A stretch of DNA of 64,000 nt from Candidatus Saccharicenans sp. (GCA_024653215.1 JANLFU010000003.1:1-64000), one strand, 5' to 3'. Shown: positions 27,094-37,234, numbered from the stretch's first letter. Translations and numbers: made by a program. The notes: generated from the sequence alone by a model not told the origin.

Positions 27094-27974
27094 CCCTGAC
27101 TTCTTTTGCCAAGATAAACCTGGGCCTCGAGGTCGGCCTTCTCCGGGCAGACGGTTATCACCGGCTGACCACCCTTTTCCAGACGGTGGCCCTTAAAGAC
27201 CGGCTGACCTTTGAGCCTCGGCCGGATGGCCAGATCAGCCTGGCCGGAAACAGGTCTGATGTCCCCTGGGATGAAAGCAATCTGATATACAGAAGCGCCT
27301 TGGAGCTACGCCGGGCCACCGGCCTGGAGGTCGGGGTCAGCATCTTTGTGGAAAAAAATATCCCGCCCGGCCGGGGCCTGGCCGGGGGCAGCAGCAATGC
27401 CGCCGTTACTCTGCTGGCCCTCAATCGCCTCTGGGGCTGCCATCTGGGGCGAGAGCAATTGAAGGCTTTGGCCACCGAGCTGGGAGCCGACGTTCCATTT
27501 TTTCTGCACGGGGGACTCTGCCTGGGGACGGGGAAGGGCGAAGAGTTGCGGGAAGTGCCGGAATTGCCTCCGGCCTGGGTGGTCCTGGTTATCCCGGACT
27601 TTTCAGTCTCCACGGCTCTGGCCTACAGGGAGTACGACCGCCTTCAGGGCTTCTTGACTTCAACCGGTAAAGAAAGTAAAATTATCCAGTTTTTAGAACA
27701 TAGAAACTTTTCTTTATTCAAGCATTTAAGAAACGATTTAGAACTGGCGGTTTTTAAGATACAACCTCAGCTGGTTGAGATAAAAAAGGAACTTGTCGCG
27801 GCCGGAGCCGAGTTATCCCTGCTGAGCGGCTCGGGCTCGGCCGTCTTTGGCTGGTTCCAGGATTGGTCCCTGGCCCGGCAGGCAGCCGGGAGGTTTGATA
27901 GAGATTATCAGGTTTGGCTGGTAGAGACTGTAGGACGTGAGCGGTACTGGCAAGAACTCAGCACTGGGGCGTAG
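27081..27974 (+). CDS. ispE: 4-diphosphocytidyl-2-C-methyl-D-erythritol kinase
   Basis: GHMP kinase: FAKINLGLEVG, IPPGRGLAGGSSNAAVTLLAL, LLSGSGSAVFG. Confidence 0.94.
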   Translation: MEKITLTSFAKINLGLEVGLLRADGYHRLTTLFQTVALKDRLTFEPRPDGQISLAGNRSDVPWDESNLIYRSALELRRATGLEVGVSIFVEKNIPPGRGLAGGSSNAAVTLLALNRLWGCHLGREQLKALATELGADVPFFLHGGLCLGTGKGEELREVPELPPAWVVLVIPDFSVSTALAYREYDRLQGFLTSTGKESKIIQFLEHRNFSLFKHLRNDLELAVFKIQPQLVEIKKELVAAGAELSLLSGSGSAVFGWFQDWSLARQAAGRFDRDYQVWLVETVGRERYWQELSTGA

Positions 27975-28037
27975 CCAAACTGGTAAGGCAACGGACTTTG
28001 GATCCGTCATCTGGAGGTTCGAGTCCTCCCGCCCCAG
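27965..28037 (+). tRNA. tRNA-Gln(TTG)
   Basis: TGGGGCG...CGCCCCA acceptor stem, CTTTGGA anticodon loop, GGTTCGAGTC T-loop; CCA not encoded. Confidence 0.93.
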
Positions 28038-28068
28038 CTCTGTCAATGCCCGAAAGAGGAATTAAAAC

Positions 28069-28998
28069 ATGAAAGTATTTTCAGGCTCATCCAACCCGCA
28101 GCTGGCCCGGCGGATTGCCGGCTACCTGAACATCGAGCTCGGCCGTTGCGTCCTGGACAGGTTCGCCGACGGCGAGATCCACTTTTACATCGACGAAAAC
28201 GTTCGGGGCGAGGATGTCTTCGTGATCCAGTCCGGTTGCACTGACGCCAATTTCCACCTGATGGAACTGTTCCTGATGCTGGATGCTTTCAAGCGGGCCT
28301 CAGCCGGACGCATCACCGCGGTCATCCCGTATTTTGCCTATGCCCGGCAGGACTGGAAAGACCGGCCCCGGGTGCCGATTTCGGCCAGGTTGATAGCCGA
28401 CCTGCTGGAAACGGCCGGAGCCAACCGGGTGCTGACCATGGACCTGCATTCGCCACAGATTCAGGGCTTCTTTTCCATTCCGGTCGACAACCTGATGGCG
28501 GCCCCGGTCATAGCCAACCATATCCGGACCCTCAACCTGGAAAACCTGACCATCGTTTCCCCTGATGCCGGGGGTGTGGGACGGGCCAGAGTTTTTGCCA
28601 AGAGGCTGGATGCCAGGCTGGCCATCATCGACAAGAGGCGGCCGGCTCCCAACGTGGCCCAGGTGCTGCATGTCATCGGCGATGTCAAGGACCAGGACGT
28701 GGTCATGTTTGACGATATGGTCGACACGGCCGGCACGCTGACCCTCGGGGTCGAGGCCCTGAAGCGGGAAGGAGCCAGGAGGATCTTTGCGGCCTGCACC
28801 CACCCGGTGCTGTCGGGCGAGGCGGTTGAGCGCATCGAGCGCTCCGGGCTGGAAAAAGTGTTCGTGACCGACACCATTCCCCTAAAGGAAAAGGCCAGCC
28901 GCAGCGACCGATTCCAGGTGCTCTCAGTGGCCGAGCTGTTTGGCGAAGCCATAAGAAGAATAAACGAGGGTAGTTCCGTAAGCTCTCTTTTTACCTGA
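28069..28998 (+). CDS. prs: ribose-phosphate pyrophosphokinase
   Basis: FSGSSNPQLARRIAGYL, YFAYARQDWKDRPR, VMFDDMVDTAGTL. Confidence 0.96.
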   Translation: MKVFSGSSNPQLARRIAGYLNIELGRCVLDRFADGEIHFYIDENVRGEDVFVIQSGCTDANFHLMELFLMLDAFKRASAGRITAVIPYFAYARQDWKDRPRVPISARLIADLLETAGANRVLTMDLHSPQIQGFFSIPVDNLMAAPVIANHIRTLNLENLTIVSPDAGGVGRARVFAKRLDARLAIIDKRRPAPNVAQVLHVIGDVKDQDVVMFDDMVDTAGTLTLGVEALKREGARRIFAACTHPVLSGEAVERIERSGLEKVFVTDTIPLKEKASRSDRFQVLSVAELFGEAIRRINEGSSVSSLFT

Positions 28999-29009
28999 GG
29001 AGGAAAGAT

Positions 29010-29678
29010 ATGACACTGGTGATTAAAGCGGACAAGAGAACCGAGAAAGGCAAGAATGCTTCCGGGCGGTTAAGGCGCCAGGGGCTGGTCCCGGCCATCC
29101 TGTATGGCGAGTCGATGGACAGTCTGCCCCTGACCCTGAAAAAGAAAGATATTATTGAAATCCTGAAGTCAGAAACCGGAGAAAATACCATCTTCCGGGT
29201 GGCTTACGATTCTGAAGAAAAGGACGTGATGATCAAGGAAGTCCAGATCCATCCGGTCACCGACGAGCTGCTGCACGTTGACCTGATTCAGATCTCAATG
29301 GACAAGCCGGTCAGGGTTTCGGTTCCGGTGGAACTGGTGGGTGAGCCGGTGGGCGTTAAAGTGGAAGGCGGACTGGTGGACTTCCTGTTGAGGGAGCTGG
29401 AAATCGAATGTCTGCCCCGGGAAATCCCCGAAGCCATCCGGATTGACATCAGCCATCTTCACCTGCACCAGTCCTTCAAGGTTATGAACCTGGAGCTTCC
29501 GGCCGGGATTAAAATTCTCCACGAGCCCCAGGCGGCCATCGTGGTCATCAGCAGCATAGCCGAGGAAGCCGCTCCGGCCACCACCGAGGAAGTGGTCGAG
29601 GGTGCCGAGATGAAGGAACCGGAAGTTATCAAGAAAGAGCGCAAGAAAGAGGAAGAGGAAGAGGAACCCAAGGGGTGA
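29010..29678 (+). CDS. rplY: 50S ribosomal protein L25/Ctc
   Basis: RLRRQGLVPAILYGE, HVDLIQI; downstream of prs, upstream of pth. Confidence 0.93.
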   Translation: MTLVIKADKRTEKGKNASGRLRRQGLVPAILYGESMDSLPLTLKKKDIIEILKSETGENTIFRVAYDSEEKDVMIKEVQIHPVTDELLHVDLIQISMDKPVRVSVPVELVGEPVGVKVEGGLVDFLLRELEIECLPREIPEAIRIDISHLHLHQSFKVMNLELPAGIKILHEPQAAIVVISSIAEEAAPATTEEVVEGAEMKEPEVIKKERKKEEEEEEPKG

Positions 29679-29681
29679 CGA

Positions 29682-30269
29682 GTGTGGCTGGTGGTCGGTC
29701 TGGGCAACCCGGGTTCGGAGTACAGCCAGACCAGGCATAATGCCGGGTTTCTGGTGGTTCAGACTCTGGCCAGGCAATGGGGCCTGCAGCTTAAGACCAG
29801 GGCCCACCGCTCCCGACTGGCCGAGACCAGGCGGGGCCGGACAATTGTCGTCCTGGCCTTACCCCAGACTTATATGAACCTCAGCGGCCAGGCCGTCGGG
29901 TCGTTGCTGGCCGGCTACCGCCTAAAACCGGAAAACCTCGTAGTCGTCTATGACGACCTGGACCTGGACCTGGGCCAGATCCGGGTTCGGGCCAGCGGCA
30001 GCCCGGGTACCCACAAAGGGATGAAATCGATCGTTGAGACCATCGGCACCCAGGACTTTCCCCGGGTTCGGGTGGGGATAGGTCCAAAGCCCGAGGACCG
30101 GGACGCGGCCGATTATGTCCTGGAAGAATTCCGGCCTGAAGAGAAAGAAAAATTGCAGCCGGCCCTGGTCCAGGCCTGCCTGGCGGTGGAAATGATCATT
30201 GAGGGAGACCTGCCCCGGGCCATGAACTTATTTAACCGTAAAAAAAAGGAACCGGGCCGAGAAGATTGA
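29682..30269 (+). CDS. pth: peptidyl-tRNA hydrolase
   Basis: VGLGNPGSEYSQTRHNAGF, TYMNLSGQAV, DDLDLDLGQIRVR. Confidence 0.95.
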   Translation: MWLVVGLGNPGSEYSQTRHNAGFLVVQTLARQWGLQLKTRAHRSRLAETRRGRTIVVLALPQTYMNLSGQAVGSLLAGYRLKPENLVVVYDDLDLDLGQIRVRASGSPGTHKGMKSIVETIGTQDFPRVRVGIGPKPEDRDAADYVLEEFRPEEKEKLQPALVQACLAVEMIIEGDLPRAMNLFNRKKKEPGRED

Positions 30270-30355
30270 TTTTTTGCCAGAATGTTGTAAAATAAGCCTT
30301 CATCTCCTTGCTCCGGCGCCAGAGCGACGGGGCTTGAATCCATAAGGAGGAAACA

Positions 30356-30751
30356 ATGAATCAGTACGAAACCGGGTTTATCGTTGCCCCCAACCTGCCC
30401 GAAGAAGAAGCTTCAGCCCTCATCAACCAGCTGGCTGAAGTCATTTCGGCTAAAAATGGCCGGATGATCAAAAAGGATCTCTGGGGCAAGAGAAAGCTGG
30501 CCTATCCCATCAAGAGATTTAACGAAGGTCTCTACGTGTTCTTCACGTATGAAGGAGCCCCGGCCATCCCGGCCGAGCTGGAAAGAAGGTTCAAGCAGAC
30601 CGATGCCATCCTTCGTTTCATCACCATCAAGAAAGACCCGAGAGATGCGGTCAAGGGGAAGAAAAAAGTGAAAGAAGCAGAAGCTGTGGAGATGGCCCCG
30701 GCCGGGACCGAACCGCAGCCCGCTACCCCGGCCCCGGAGGAGGTAAAGTAA
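30356..30751 (+). CDS. rpsF: 30S ribosomal protein S6
   Basis: [33 protein letters not shown]. Confidence 0.95.
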   Translation: MNQYETGFIVAPNLPEEEASALINQLAEVISAKNGRMIKKDLWGKRKLAYPIKRFNEGLYVFFTYEGAPAIPAELERRFKQTDAILRFITIKKDPRDAVKGKKKVKEAEAVEMAPAGTEPQPATPAPEEVK

Positions 30752-30752
30752 G

Positions 30753-31019
30753 ATGGCCAACAGAGAAGAAAGAGAAAAGACAGAAAGAGCTCCATCCAGG
30801 AAATTCTTTCCGCCCAAGAAAAAAGTCTGCCGGTTCTGCGAGAGAAATCTCCGGGACATAGACTACAAGGCGGTGGAAATTTTGAGGAAGTACATACCGG
30901 ACCGCGGTAAGATCGCCCCCCGTCGCATCACCGGCACCTGCGCCTTTCACCAGAGAAAGCTGGCCAGGGCCATCAAGCGGGCCCGGCTCATGGCCCTGCT
31001 GCCCTTCGTCGAAGACTGA
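30753..31019 (+). CDS. rpsR: 30S ribosomal protein S18
   Basis: [53 protein letters not shown]. Confidence 0.96.
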   Translation: MANREEREKTERAPSRKFFPPKKKVCRFCERNLRDIDYKAVEILRKYIPDRGKIAPRRITGTCAFHQRKLARAIKRARLMALLPFVED

Positions 31020-31036
31020 GTTCCAGGAGGCTAGGG

Positions 31037-31519
31037 ATGAAAATCATACTGTTGGAAAACGTGGAGAAGGTTGGACGCAAGGGGGATATCCTGGAAGTGG
31101 CCCCGGGATTCGCCCGGAACTATCTTATACCCCGGAAGCTGGCCATGGAAGTGACGCCCGGCAACCTGAAGAGCGTGGAGATGCAGCAGAAGGCCCTGCG
31201 GAAGAAACTGGAAAAGGAAAGGTTGACCTACCAGGAGCTGATCAAGAAGCTCAACCAGGTTACCCTGACCTTTGTCCGCAAGTCGAGCGAAAAGGACGTC
31301 ATCTTCGGGTCCGTTTCGGCCGCTGACATCCAGGAAGAGCTGGCCCGGCAGGGTTTTGAGATAGACCGCAAGAAGATCGTGCTGGACGAGCCGATCAAGA
31401 GACTGGGAACCTTTACGGTGCCGGTTAAGGTCTACCACGAGGACCGGGCTGAAATCAAGGTGGTCGTGGTCAAGGAAGAAGCTCCAGCCCCGGACAGCCA
31501 GACCGAACCCACAGCTTGA
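31037..31519 (+). CDS. rplI: 50S ribosomal protein L9
   Basis: MKIILLENVEKVGRKGDILEVAPGFARNYLIPRKLA. Confidence 0.96.
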   Translation: MKIILLENVEKVGRKGDILEVAPGFARNYLIPRKLAMEVTPGNLKSVEMQQKALRKKLEKERLTYQELIKKLNQVTLTFVRKSSEKDVIFGSVSAADIQEELARQGFEIDRKKIVLDEPIKRLGTFTVPVKVYHEDRAEIKVVVVKEEAPAPDSQTEPTA

Positions 31520-31593
31520 GAACGGCAGGGTCTTAACAAGCGTCTCTTTTAATATTAAACTGGAAGCCAAGCGCTTCCGGGAAGAGAGATACT

Positions 31594-32958
31594 ATGGAAC
31601 TGGATTTGACCGTTCTCAAAAAAACCCCACCCCACAGCCTGGAGGCGGAAAAAACAGTTCTGGGTGGCGTCCTGGTAAATAACGCCTACCTGAATGTGGT
31701 CCTCTCCCAGCTGGCGCCCGAAGATTTCTACCGCGATGCCCATCGCCAGATACTGGAAGGCATGGTGGCCCTGATGGACCGGGGCCAGCCCATAGACCTG
31801 CTGACTCTGAGCGATGAACTGCAGAGAAGGGGGTTGCTGGAAGAAATAGGCGGCGCGGCCTACCTGTCTTCTCTGATGGACGGGGTGCCCCGGACCCTGA
31901 ACATCGAATATTACGCCCAGATTATCAAAGAGAAGTCGCTGCTGCGGAAGCTGATCCTGTCCTCGGCCAAGATCATCAACACTTCCTACGAGCAGCAGAC
32001 CGATGCCGATACGGTCATCAGTGAAGCCCAGCAGGCCATCGTGGAAATTGCCGAGGAAAAGATAAAACCGGGCCTGGTGCCCATAGGCTCGCTGACTGGC
32101 GACATGCTGGAGACCATCAGGGTCCTGGCCGAGCGGCGGGAAGCGGTCACCGGGGTTCCCACCGGCTTTATCGAACTGGATAACCTGACCGGCGGTTTCC
32201 ATCCGGCCGACTTCATCGTGGTGGCCGCCCGGCCTTCCATGGGCAAGACAGCCCTGGCCCTCAACATCTGCCAGCACGTCGGGTTGCGGACCGATTACTA
32301 TGCCGGCTTCTTTTCCATAGAAATGGCCAAGGAACAGGTGGCCCTGCGCCTGCTGTGCGCCGAGGCCCAGGTTGACCTGCGCAAGGCCAGGTCGGGTTTC
32401 ATCAGCGAACGGGATTTTGAAAGGCTGCAGCTGGCGGCCGAAACCCTCTCCCAGGCCCGCATTTACGTGGATGAATCGGCCGCCCTGACCGTCATGGAGA
32501 TGAAGGCCAAGTGCCGGCGGCTGAAGCTGGAAGGACACCTGGATATTGTCTTCGTGGATTACATCCAGCTGATGCGGACCGGTGGTCGGTTTGAAAACCG
32601 TAACCAGGAAATGTCGTTCATCTCCCGCTCCTTGAAGCAACTGGCCAAAGAACTGCGGATTCCGGTGGTCGGAGTTTCCCAGCTCAGCCGGGCCCCGGAA
32701 AAAATGCGCAAGGAGCCCAAGCCCATGCTGTCCGACCTGCGGGAATCCGGAGCCATCGAGCAGGACGCCGACGTGGTGATATTCATCTACCGGCCTGATT
32801 ATTACCATCCGGAGGATGAGGCCATCAAGGGCATCGCCGAGGTCACCGTGGCCAAGCAGCGTAACGGCCCGCTGGGCAGCGTGCCCCTGGTCTTCCTCAG
32901 GGAGTATGCCAAGTTCGTCAACATGGACTTCAGTTATAAACGCGAAGAGGAATTCTGA
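31594..32958 (+). CDS. dnaB: replicative DNA helicase
   Basis: PPHSLEAEKTVLGG, ARPSMGKTALALNI, VFVDYIQLM. Confidence 0.96.
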   Translation: MELDLTVLKKTPPHSLEAEKTVLGGVLVNNAYLNVVLSQLAPEDFYRDAHRQILEGMVALMDRGQPIDLLTLSDELQRRGLLEEIGGAAYLSSLMDGVPRTLNIEYYAQIIKEKSLLRKLILSSAKIINTSYEQQTDADTVISEAQQAIVEIAEEKIKPGLVPIGSLTGDMLETIRVLAERREAVTGVPTGFIELDNLTGGFHPADFIVVAARPSMGKTALALNICQHVGLRTDYYAGFFSIEMAKEQVALRLLCAEAQVDLRKARSGFISERDFERLQLAAETLSQARIYVDESAALTVMEMKAKCRRLKLEGHLDIVFVDYIQLMRTGGRFENRNQEMSFISRSLKQLAKELRIPVVGVSQLSRAPEKMRKEPKPMLSDLRESGAIEQDADVVIFIYRPDYYHPEDEAIKGIAEVTVAKQRNGPLGSVPLVFLREYAKFVNMDFSYKREEEF

Positions 32959-32961
32959 GCG

Positions 32962-33750
32962 GTGCCGATGGACAAGCCGATCCAGATCCCCTTTTTCAGC
33001 GCCTTTTTCTGCGAGCTCGGACAGGTCTATGACCTGGCGGTTAAGGGCTTCCGGGCCATTTTTCAAAGACCTTTTGAGAAAAGGAACTTCTGGCAGCAAC
33101 TGGAAGAGGTCGGGGTCAATTCATTGCCGGTGGTTTCCCTGACCGCGGCTTTTGGCGGGCTGGTTTTTGGCCTGCAGGCTTACCTGGCCTTCCATCGCTA
33201 CATCGGCCCCGGTTCGGAATCACAGGGCGGGCCGATCATCGCGGTCGGTCTCTGCCGTGAGCTGATTCCCATTCTGGTCGGCCTGATGGTGGCCGGCCGG
33301 GTGGGCTCGGCCATGGCCGCCGAGATCGGGACCATGAAGATAACCGAGCAGATAGATGCCCTGTTCAGCCTGGGGGCCAACCCGGTCAAGTACCTGGTCG
33401 CCCCCAGAATCCTGGCCAGCATGATCATGGTGCCCTGCCTGACCCTCTACGGAGATGTCATCGGTATCTTCGGCGGTTATACCTACAATGTCCTGTTGAT
33501 GAAGGTCAACAAGACTCTTTATGTCCAGAACACACTCAAGTACTTTGAGATGTGGGATATCTCGGTCGGGCTGATCAAGGCCCTGGTCTTCGGGCTGGTC
33601 ATTGCCATCATCGGTTGCTGGCAGGGGATGACCGCCGAGGGCGGGGCCGAAGGCGTCGGCCGGGCCACCACCAAGTCGGTGGTGGTGGCCAGCATCACCA
33701 TCCTGATCCTTAATTTCTTCCTGAGCAAGATATTGCCGGCCACTCTGTGA
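32962..33750 (+). CDS. mlaE: MlaE/YrbE-family lipid ABC transporter permease
   Basis: 262 aa; VSLTAAFGGLVFGLQAY, GLMVAGRVGSAMAAEIGTMKITEQIDAL. Confidence 0.92.
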   Translation: MPMDKPIQIPFFSAFFCELGQVYDLAVKGFRAIFQRPFEKRNFWQQLEEVGVNSLPVVSLTAAFGGLVFGLQAYLAFHRYIGPGSESQGGPIIAVGLCRELIPILVGLMVAGRVGSAMAAEIGTMKITEQIDALFSLGANPVKYLVAPRILASMIMVPCLTLYGDVIGIFGGYTYNVLLMKVNKTLYVQNTLKYFEMWDISVGLIKALVFGLVIAIIGCWQGMTAEGGAEGVGRATTKSVVVASITILILNFFLSKILPATL

Positions 33751-34508
33751 CCACCATGAGCAAGATAAAGATTGTCGACCTCTACAAGTCCTTTGAGAAC
33801 AAGCCGGTGCTGAAAGGACTCAACCTGGAAATCGAGGCCGGGGAAACCATGGTCATCATCGGGCAGAGTGGCTCGGGCAAGAGCGTCCTGCTGAAACATA
33901 TAATAGGCATCATGAGGCCGGACCGTGGGCAGGTATTCATCGATGGCCAGGAAATAAGCGCCCTGCCGGATGAAGAAATCATGAAGCTCAGCCGGAAATT
34001 CGGGATGCTGTTTCAGGGTGCGGCCCTGTTTGATTCCATGACGGTAGCCGAGAATGTGGCCTTCGGGCTGAGGCGGCACACCCGGCTGTCCGAGAGCGAA
34101 GTCCAGCAGCTGGTCAGAACCAGCCTGGAACAGGTCGGTTTGCGGGGAGTTGAGCACCTGCTGCCATACGAACTTTCAGGCGGCATGAAAAAAAGGGTGG
34201 GCCTGGCCCGGGCCATCGCCTACAGCCCGGAGATAATCCTTTATGACGAGCCCACAACCGGACTGGACCCCATTCGGGCTGATGCCATCAACTGCCTGAT
34301 CCTGGAGCTCAAGGAGAAATTGAGGGTGACCTCGGTGGTCATCACCCATGATATGAATTCGACCTACAAGGTGGCCGACCGGATAGCCATGCTCTATGAC
34401 GGGCGGATCATCGAGATTGGAACGCCGGAAGAAATCAGGCATTCGACCAACCCGGTGGTCCAGCAGTTTATCAGCGGCCGGGCCGAGGGGCCCATTACCG
34501 AATGGTGA
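33747..34508 (+). CDS. mlaF: MlaF-family lipid ABC transporter ATPase
   Basis: IGQSGSGKSVLLKHIIG, LSGGMKKRVGLARAIA, YDEPTTGLDP. Confidence 0.93.
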   Translation: MTTMSKIKIVDLYKSFENKPVLKGLNLEIEAGETMVIIGQSGSGKSVLLKHIIGIMRPDRGQVFIDGQEISALPDEEIMKLSRKFGMLFQGAALFDSMTVAENVAFGLRRHTRLSESEVQQLVRTSLEQVGLRGVEHLLPYELSGGMKKRVGLARAIAYSPEIILYDEPTTGLDPIRADAINCLILELKEKLRVTSVVITHDMNSTYKVADRIAMLYDGRIIEIGTPEEIRHSTNPVVQQFISGRAEGPITEW

Positions 34509-34518
34509 GGAGAACAAC

Positions 34519-35832
34519 ATGGTTATGAAAAGGGAGATGAAAGTCGGCATGTTCCTGTCGGGTTTTTTCCTGCTTCTGGCGCTGTTGATACTGTCCGTGG
34601 GTGATGTCCAGGAATTGTTCAAGAAACAGGGCTACCGGGTCTATGCCGTGTTTGATTCGGCCCTCGGCCTGGAGAAGAATGCCGCGGTCAAGATGGCCGG
34701 GATTAAGATCGGCCTGGTCAAGGGAATCAGCCTGGACGGGCGCCGGGCCCGGGTGACCATGAGCATCTACCCGAATTTCCGGATCCCGCACGGGTCCAAG
34801 GCCACCCTGGCCTCCCTGGGAATACTGGGAGAAAAATACGTGGAGATCGTGCCCGGCCGGGAGAGCTCTTATTATGAACCGGAAGAGGTGATGGACTCCC
34901 TGCCGCCCATCAGTTTTGACCAGCTGGGCACGTTGTTGATGTCGCTCGGAGAGGACATCAAGAAAGTGGCTTCCTCGGTCAACAGCGTTCTGCAGAAAGA
35001 CCTGGGACCGAACCTGAGAAAAACCCTGGAAAACCTGGCTTCCCTGACCGGAGAATTTGACAGCCTGCTCAAGGAAAACCGGTCTTCTCTGCATCAGGCC
35101 CTGGAAGATTCCGGTAAGACCTTCAGCACCATCAACCAGCAGGTGGAGCAGGTTTCGGGCCGCCTTCAGGATACCCTGAGTGAAATCCGGGGGCTGGTCC
35201 AGGACAACCGACCCGGAGTGCAGGAGAGCCTGCGCAAGCTGGACGAAGCCCTGACCGGTCTTGGACAGGCTCTTGATTCGTTGAAGGTCCTGCTGGAGAA
35301 AATAGAAAAAGGAGAGGGCACTGCCGGGAAACTGGTCCAGGAAACCGACCTTTATGATGATACCAGAGAAACCGTCGGCCAGATTAAGAAAATAACCTCT
35401 TCGGTCTCCGCCCTGGATTTCGGGGGAGGAGTGGAGGGGGCTTACTATGCGGACAGCGAGCTGTTCAAGGGTTCGATATTCGGCCAGTTGTGGTGGAGGG
35501 ACCGGGCCCTGCTCGCGGCCGGGCTGGTCCATAATCCCTGGGAAGACCGCTTTGTTTATTCCCTACAGGCCGGCTGGAAGTGGAGAGGGCTGGTGGCCCG
35601 AGGCGGGTTGATCGAATCCAGGTTCGGGGCCGGCCTCGACTGGTACCTCCTGAACAACCGCTTCGCCCTCAGTGCCGAAGCCTTTGACTTTAACCGAGAC
35701 CCCAGGCCCCGGTTCCGGGTTTACGGCCGCATCTTTCCGGTCAGGAATCTGTACCTGCTGGTGGGACTGGATGATTTTTCTCTGGCTGAACGACGGGAAG
35801 TATTCTTCGGCCTGGGTCTGGAGCTGAGATGA
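34519..35832 (+). CDS. mlaD: MlaD/MCE-domain protein with C-terminal beta-barrel-like extension
   Basis: MKVGMFLSGFFLLLALLILSV..VYAVFDSALGLEKNAAVKMAGIKIGLV; coiled-coil middle; strand-rich C-term ending in LRLR-like GLELR. Confidence 0.88.
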   Translation: MVMKREMKVGMFLSGFFLLLALLILSVGDVQELFKKQGYRVYAVFDSALGLEKNAAVKMAGIKIGLVKGISLDGRRARVTMSIYPNFRIPHGSKATLASLGILGEKYVEIVPGRESSYYEPEEVMDSLPPISFDQLGTLLMSLGEDIKKVASSVNSVLQKDLGPNLRKTLENLASLTGEFDSLLKENRSSLHQALEDSGKTFSTINQQVEQVSGRLQDTLSEIRGLVQDNRPGVQESLRKLDEALTGLGQALDSLKVLLEKIEKGEGTAGKLVQETDLYDDTRETVGQIKKITSSVSALDFGGGVEGAYYADSELFKGSIFGQLWWRDRALLAAGLVHNPWEDRFVYSLQAGWKWRGLVARGGLIESRFGAGLDWYLLNNRFALSAEAFDFNRDPRPRFRVYGRIFPVRNLYLLVGLDDFSLAERREVFFGLGLELR

Positions 35833-37184
35833 AAAAGGGAACGGTCTTTGTCTGCCAGAACTGCGGCTTCCATTCGCCGAAGTGGCTCGGCCGCTGCAGC
35901 CAGTGCGGCGAGTGGAATACCATGGTCGAGGAACTGGAAGAAGAATTCGCCGGGGAAATCCTGGAAAACGGCGGGGAGCCGGTTCTTTACCAGGATATAA
36001 AAGAAACGACCAACCAGAGGATCCCGGTCGGCATCGACCAGTTCAACAACGTGCTGGGCGGTGGCCTGGTGCTCGGCTCGGTGGTCCTGATCGGCGGCGA
36101 GCCGGGTATAGGCAAATCGACCCTGCTCCTCCAGGTCTCAAGGGACCTGGCCTCAGAGGAAGGCCCGGTGCTTTATGTTTCCGGCGAAGAATCCCTGGAG
36201 CAGATCAAGCTGCGGGGCGAACGGCTGGGATTGAACCGCGAGAAGGTCTACCTGCTGGCCGAGACCGCCCTCGAAAAAATACTGAACGCGGCCGACCGGA
36301 TGAAACCGCGGGCCCTGGTCATAGATTCGGTCCAGACCATTTTTTCGTCGCAGCTGACCTCCAGCCCGGGCACCATCAGCCAGGTACGGGAGGTCACCAA
36401 CCGGGTGTTCCGGCTGGCCAAGAGAAACCAGATCCCGGTTTTCCTGATCGGACATATCACCAAGGAAGGGAGCCTGGCGGGGCCCAAATCACTGGAACAC
36501 ATGGTGGATGTGGTGCTGCTGTTTGAGGGCGAGCGCGACCACCATCACCGGGTACTCCGGGTGCTTAAGAACCGCTTCGGGCCGGTCTCGGAGCTGGCCA
36601 TTTTTGAGATGGGCCAGTCGGGCCTTAAACCCATTGACAACCCCTCGGCCTTTTTCCTGAGGGAAAGGCCGCAGAACGAGCCGGGCAGCGTGGTGATTTC
36701 AACCATCAAGGGCTCGAGGCCCCTGCTGGTGGAAATCCAGGCCCTGGTGTCTTCAACCCTTTTTTCAGGTAACCCCAGGCGGATGTCCATCGGGCTCGAC
36801 CACTACCGGGTGTCCATGCTGCTGGCCCTGGTTGAAAAGAAGGTCGGTTACAGCTTTGCCGGCGAAGACATATATCTTAACGTGGCCGGCGGGCTGGAGG
36901 TGGACGAGCCGGCTGCCGACCTGGGGGTGGTGCTGTCGGTCATTTCCTCCATCAAGAATGTTCCCCTGCCCCGGGAAATGGCCGTTTTCGGGGAGGTGGG
37001 CCTCAGCGGAGAGGTCCGCTCGGTCAGCCAGCCCCTGGCCCGGGTCAAGGAAGCCCGGTCGCTCGGCTTTGAGACGGTGCTGATGCCGGCCGGAAACCTT
37101 CCCCAGCTTCAGGGCGAAAATCTTAAAGGGATCAGGTGCCTCGGGGTGGACTCGGTTCGCCGGGCGCTGGCCCAGGTATTTTAA
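35829..37184 (+). CDS. radA: DNA repair protein RadA
   Basis: CQNCGFHSPKWLGRCSQCGEW, GGEPGIGKSTLLLQ, LKNRFG. Confidence 0.96.
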   Translation: MKKGTVFVCQNCGFHSPKWLGRCSQCGEWNTMVEELEEEFAGEILENGGEPVLYQDIKETTNQRIPVGIDQFNNVLGGGLVLGSVVLIGGEPGIGKSTLLLQVSRDLASEEGPVLYVSGEESLEQIKLRGERLGLNREKVYLLAETALEKILNAADRMKPRALVIDSVQTIFSSQLTSSPGTISQVREVTNRVFRLAKRNQIPVFLIGHITKEGSLAGPKSLEHMVDVVLLFEGERDHHHRVLRVLKNRFGPVSELAIFEMGQSGLKPIDNPSAFFLRERPQNEPGSVVISTIKGSRPLLVEIQALVSSTLFSGNPRRMSIGLDHYRVSMLLALVEKKVGYSFAGEDIYLNVAGGLEVDEPAADLGVVLSVISSIKNVPLPREMAVFGEVGLSGEVRSVSQPLARVKEARSLGFETVLMPAGNLPQLQGENLKGIRCLGVDSVRRALAQVF

Positions 37185-37234
37185 TTTCCCCACCAATTTT
37201 GTAAAATGATTCCAGACCTGAAGGAAGGATTAAT

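Noticed and set aside
31555-33099. 514-aa minus-strand ORF opposite dnaB
   Set aside because: Antisense shadow of dnaB and mlaE start; no domain motifs.
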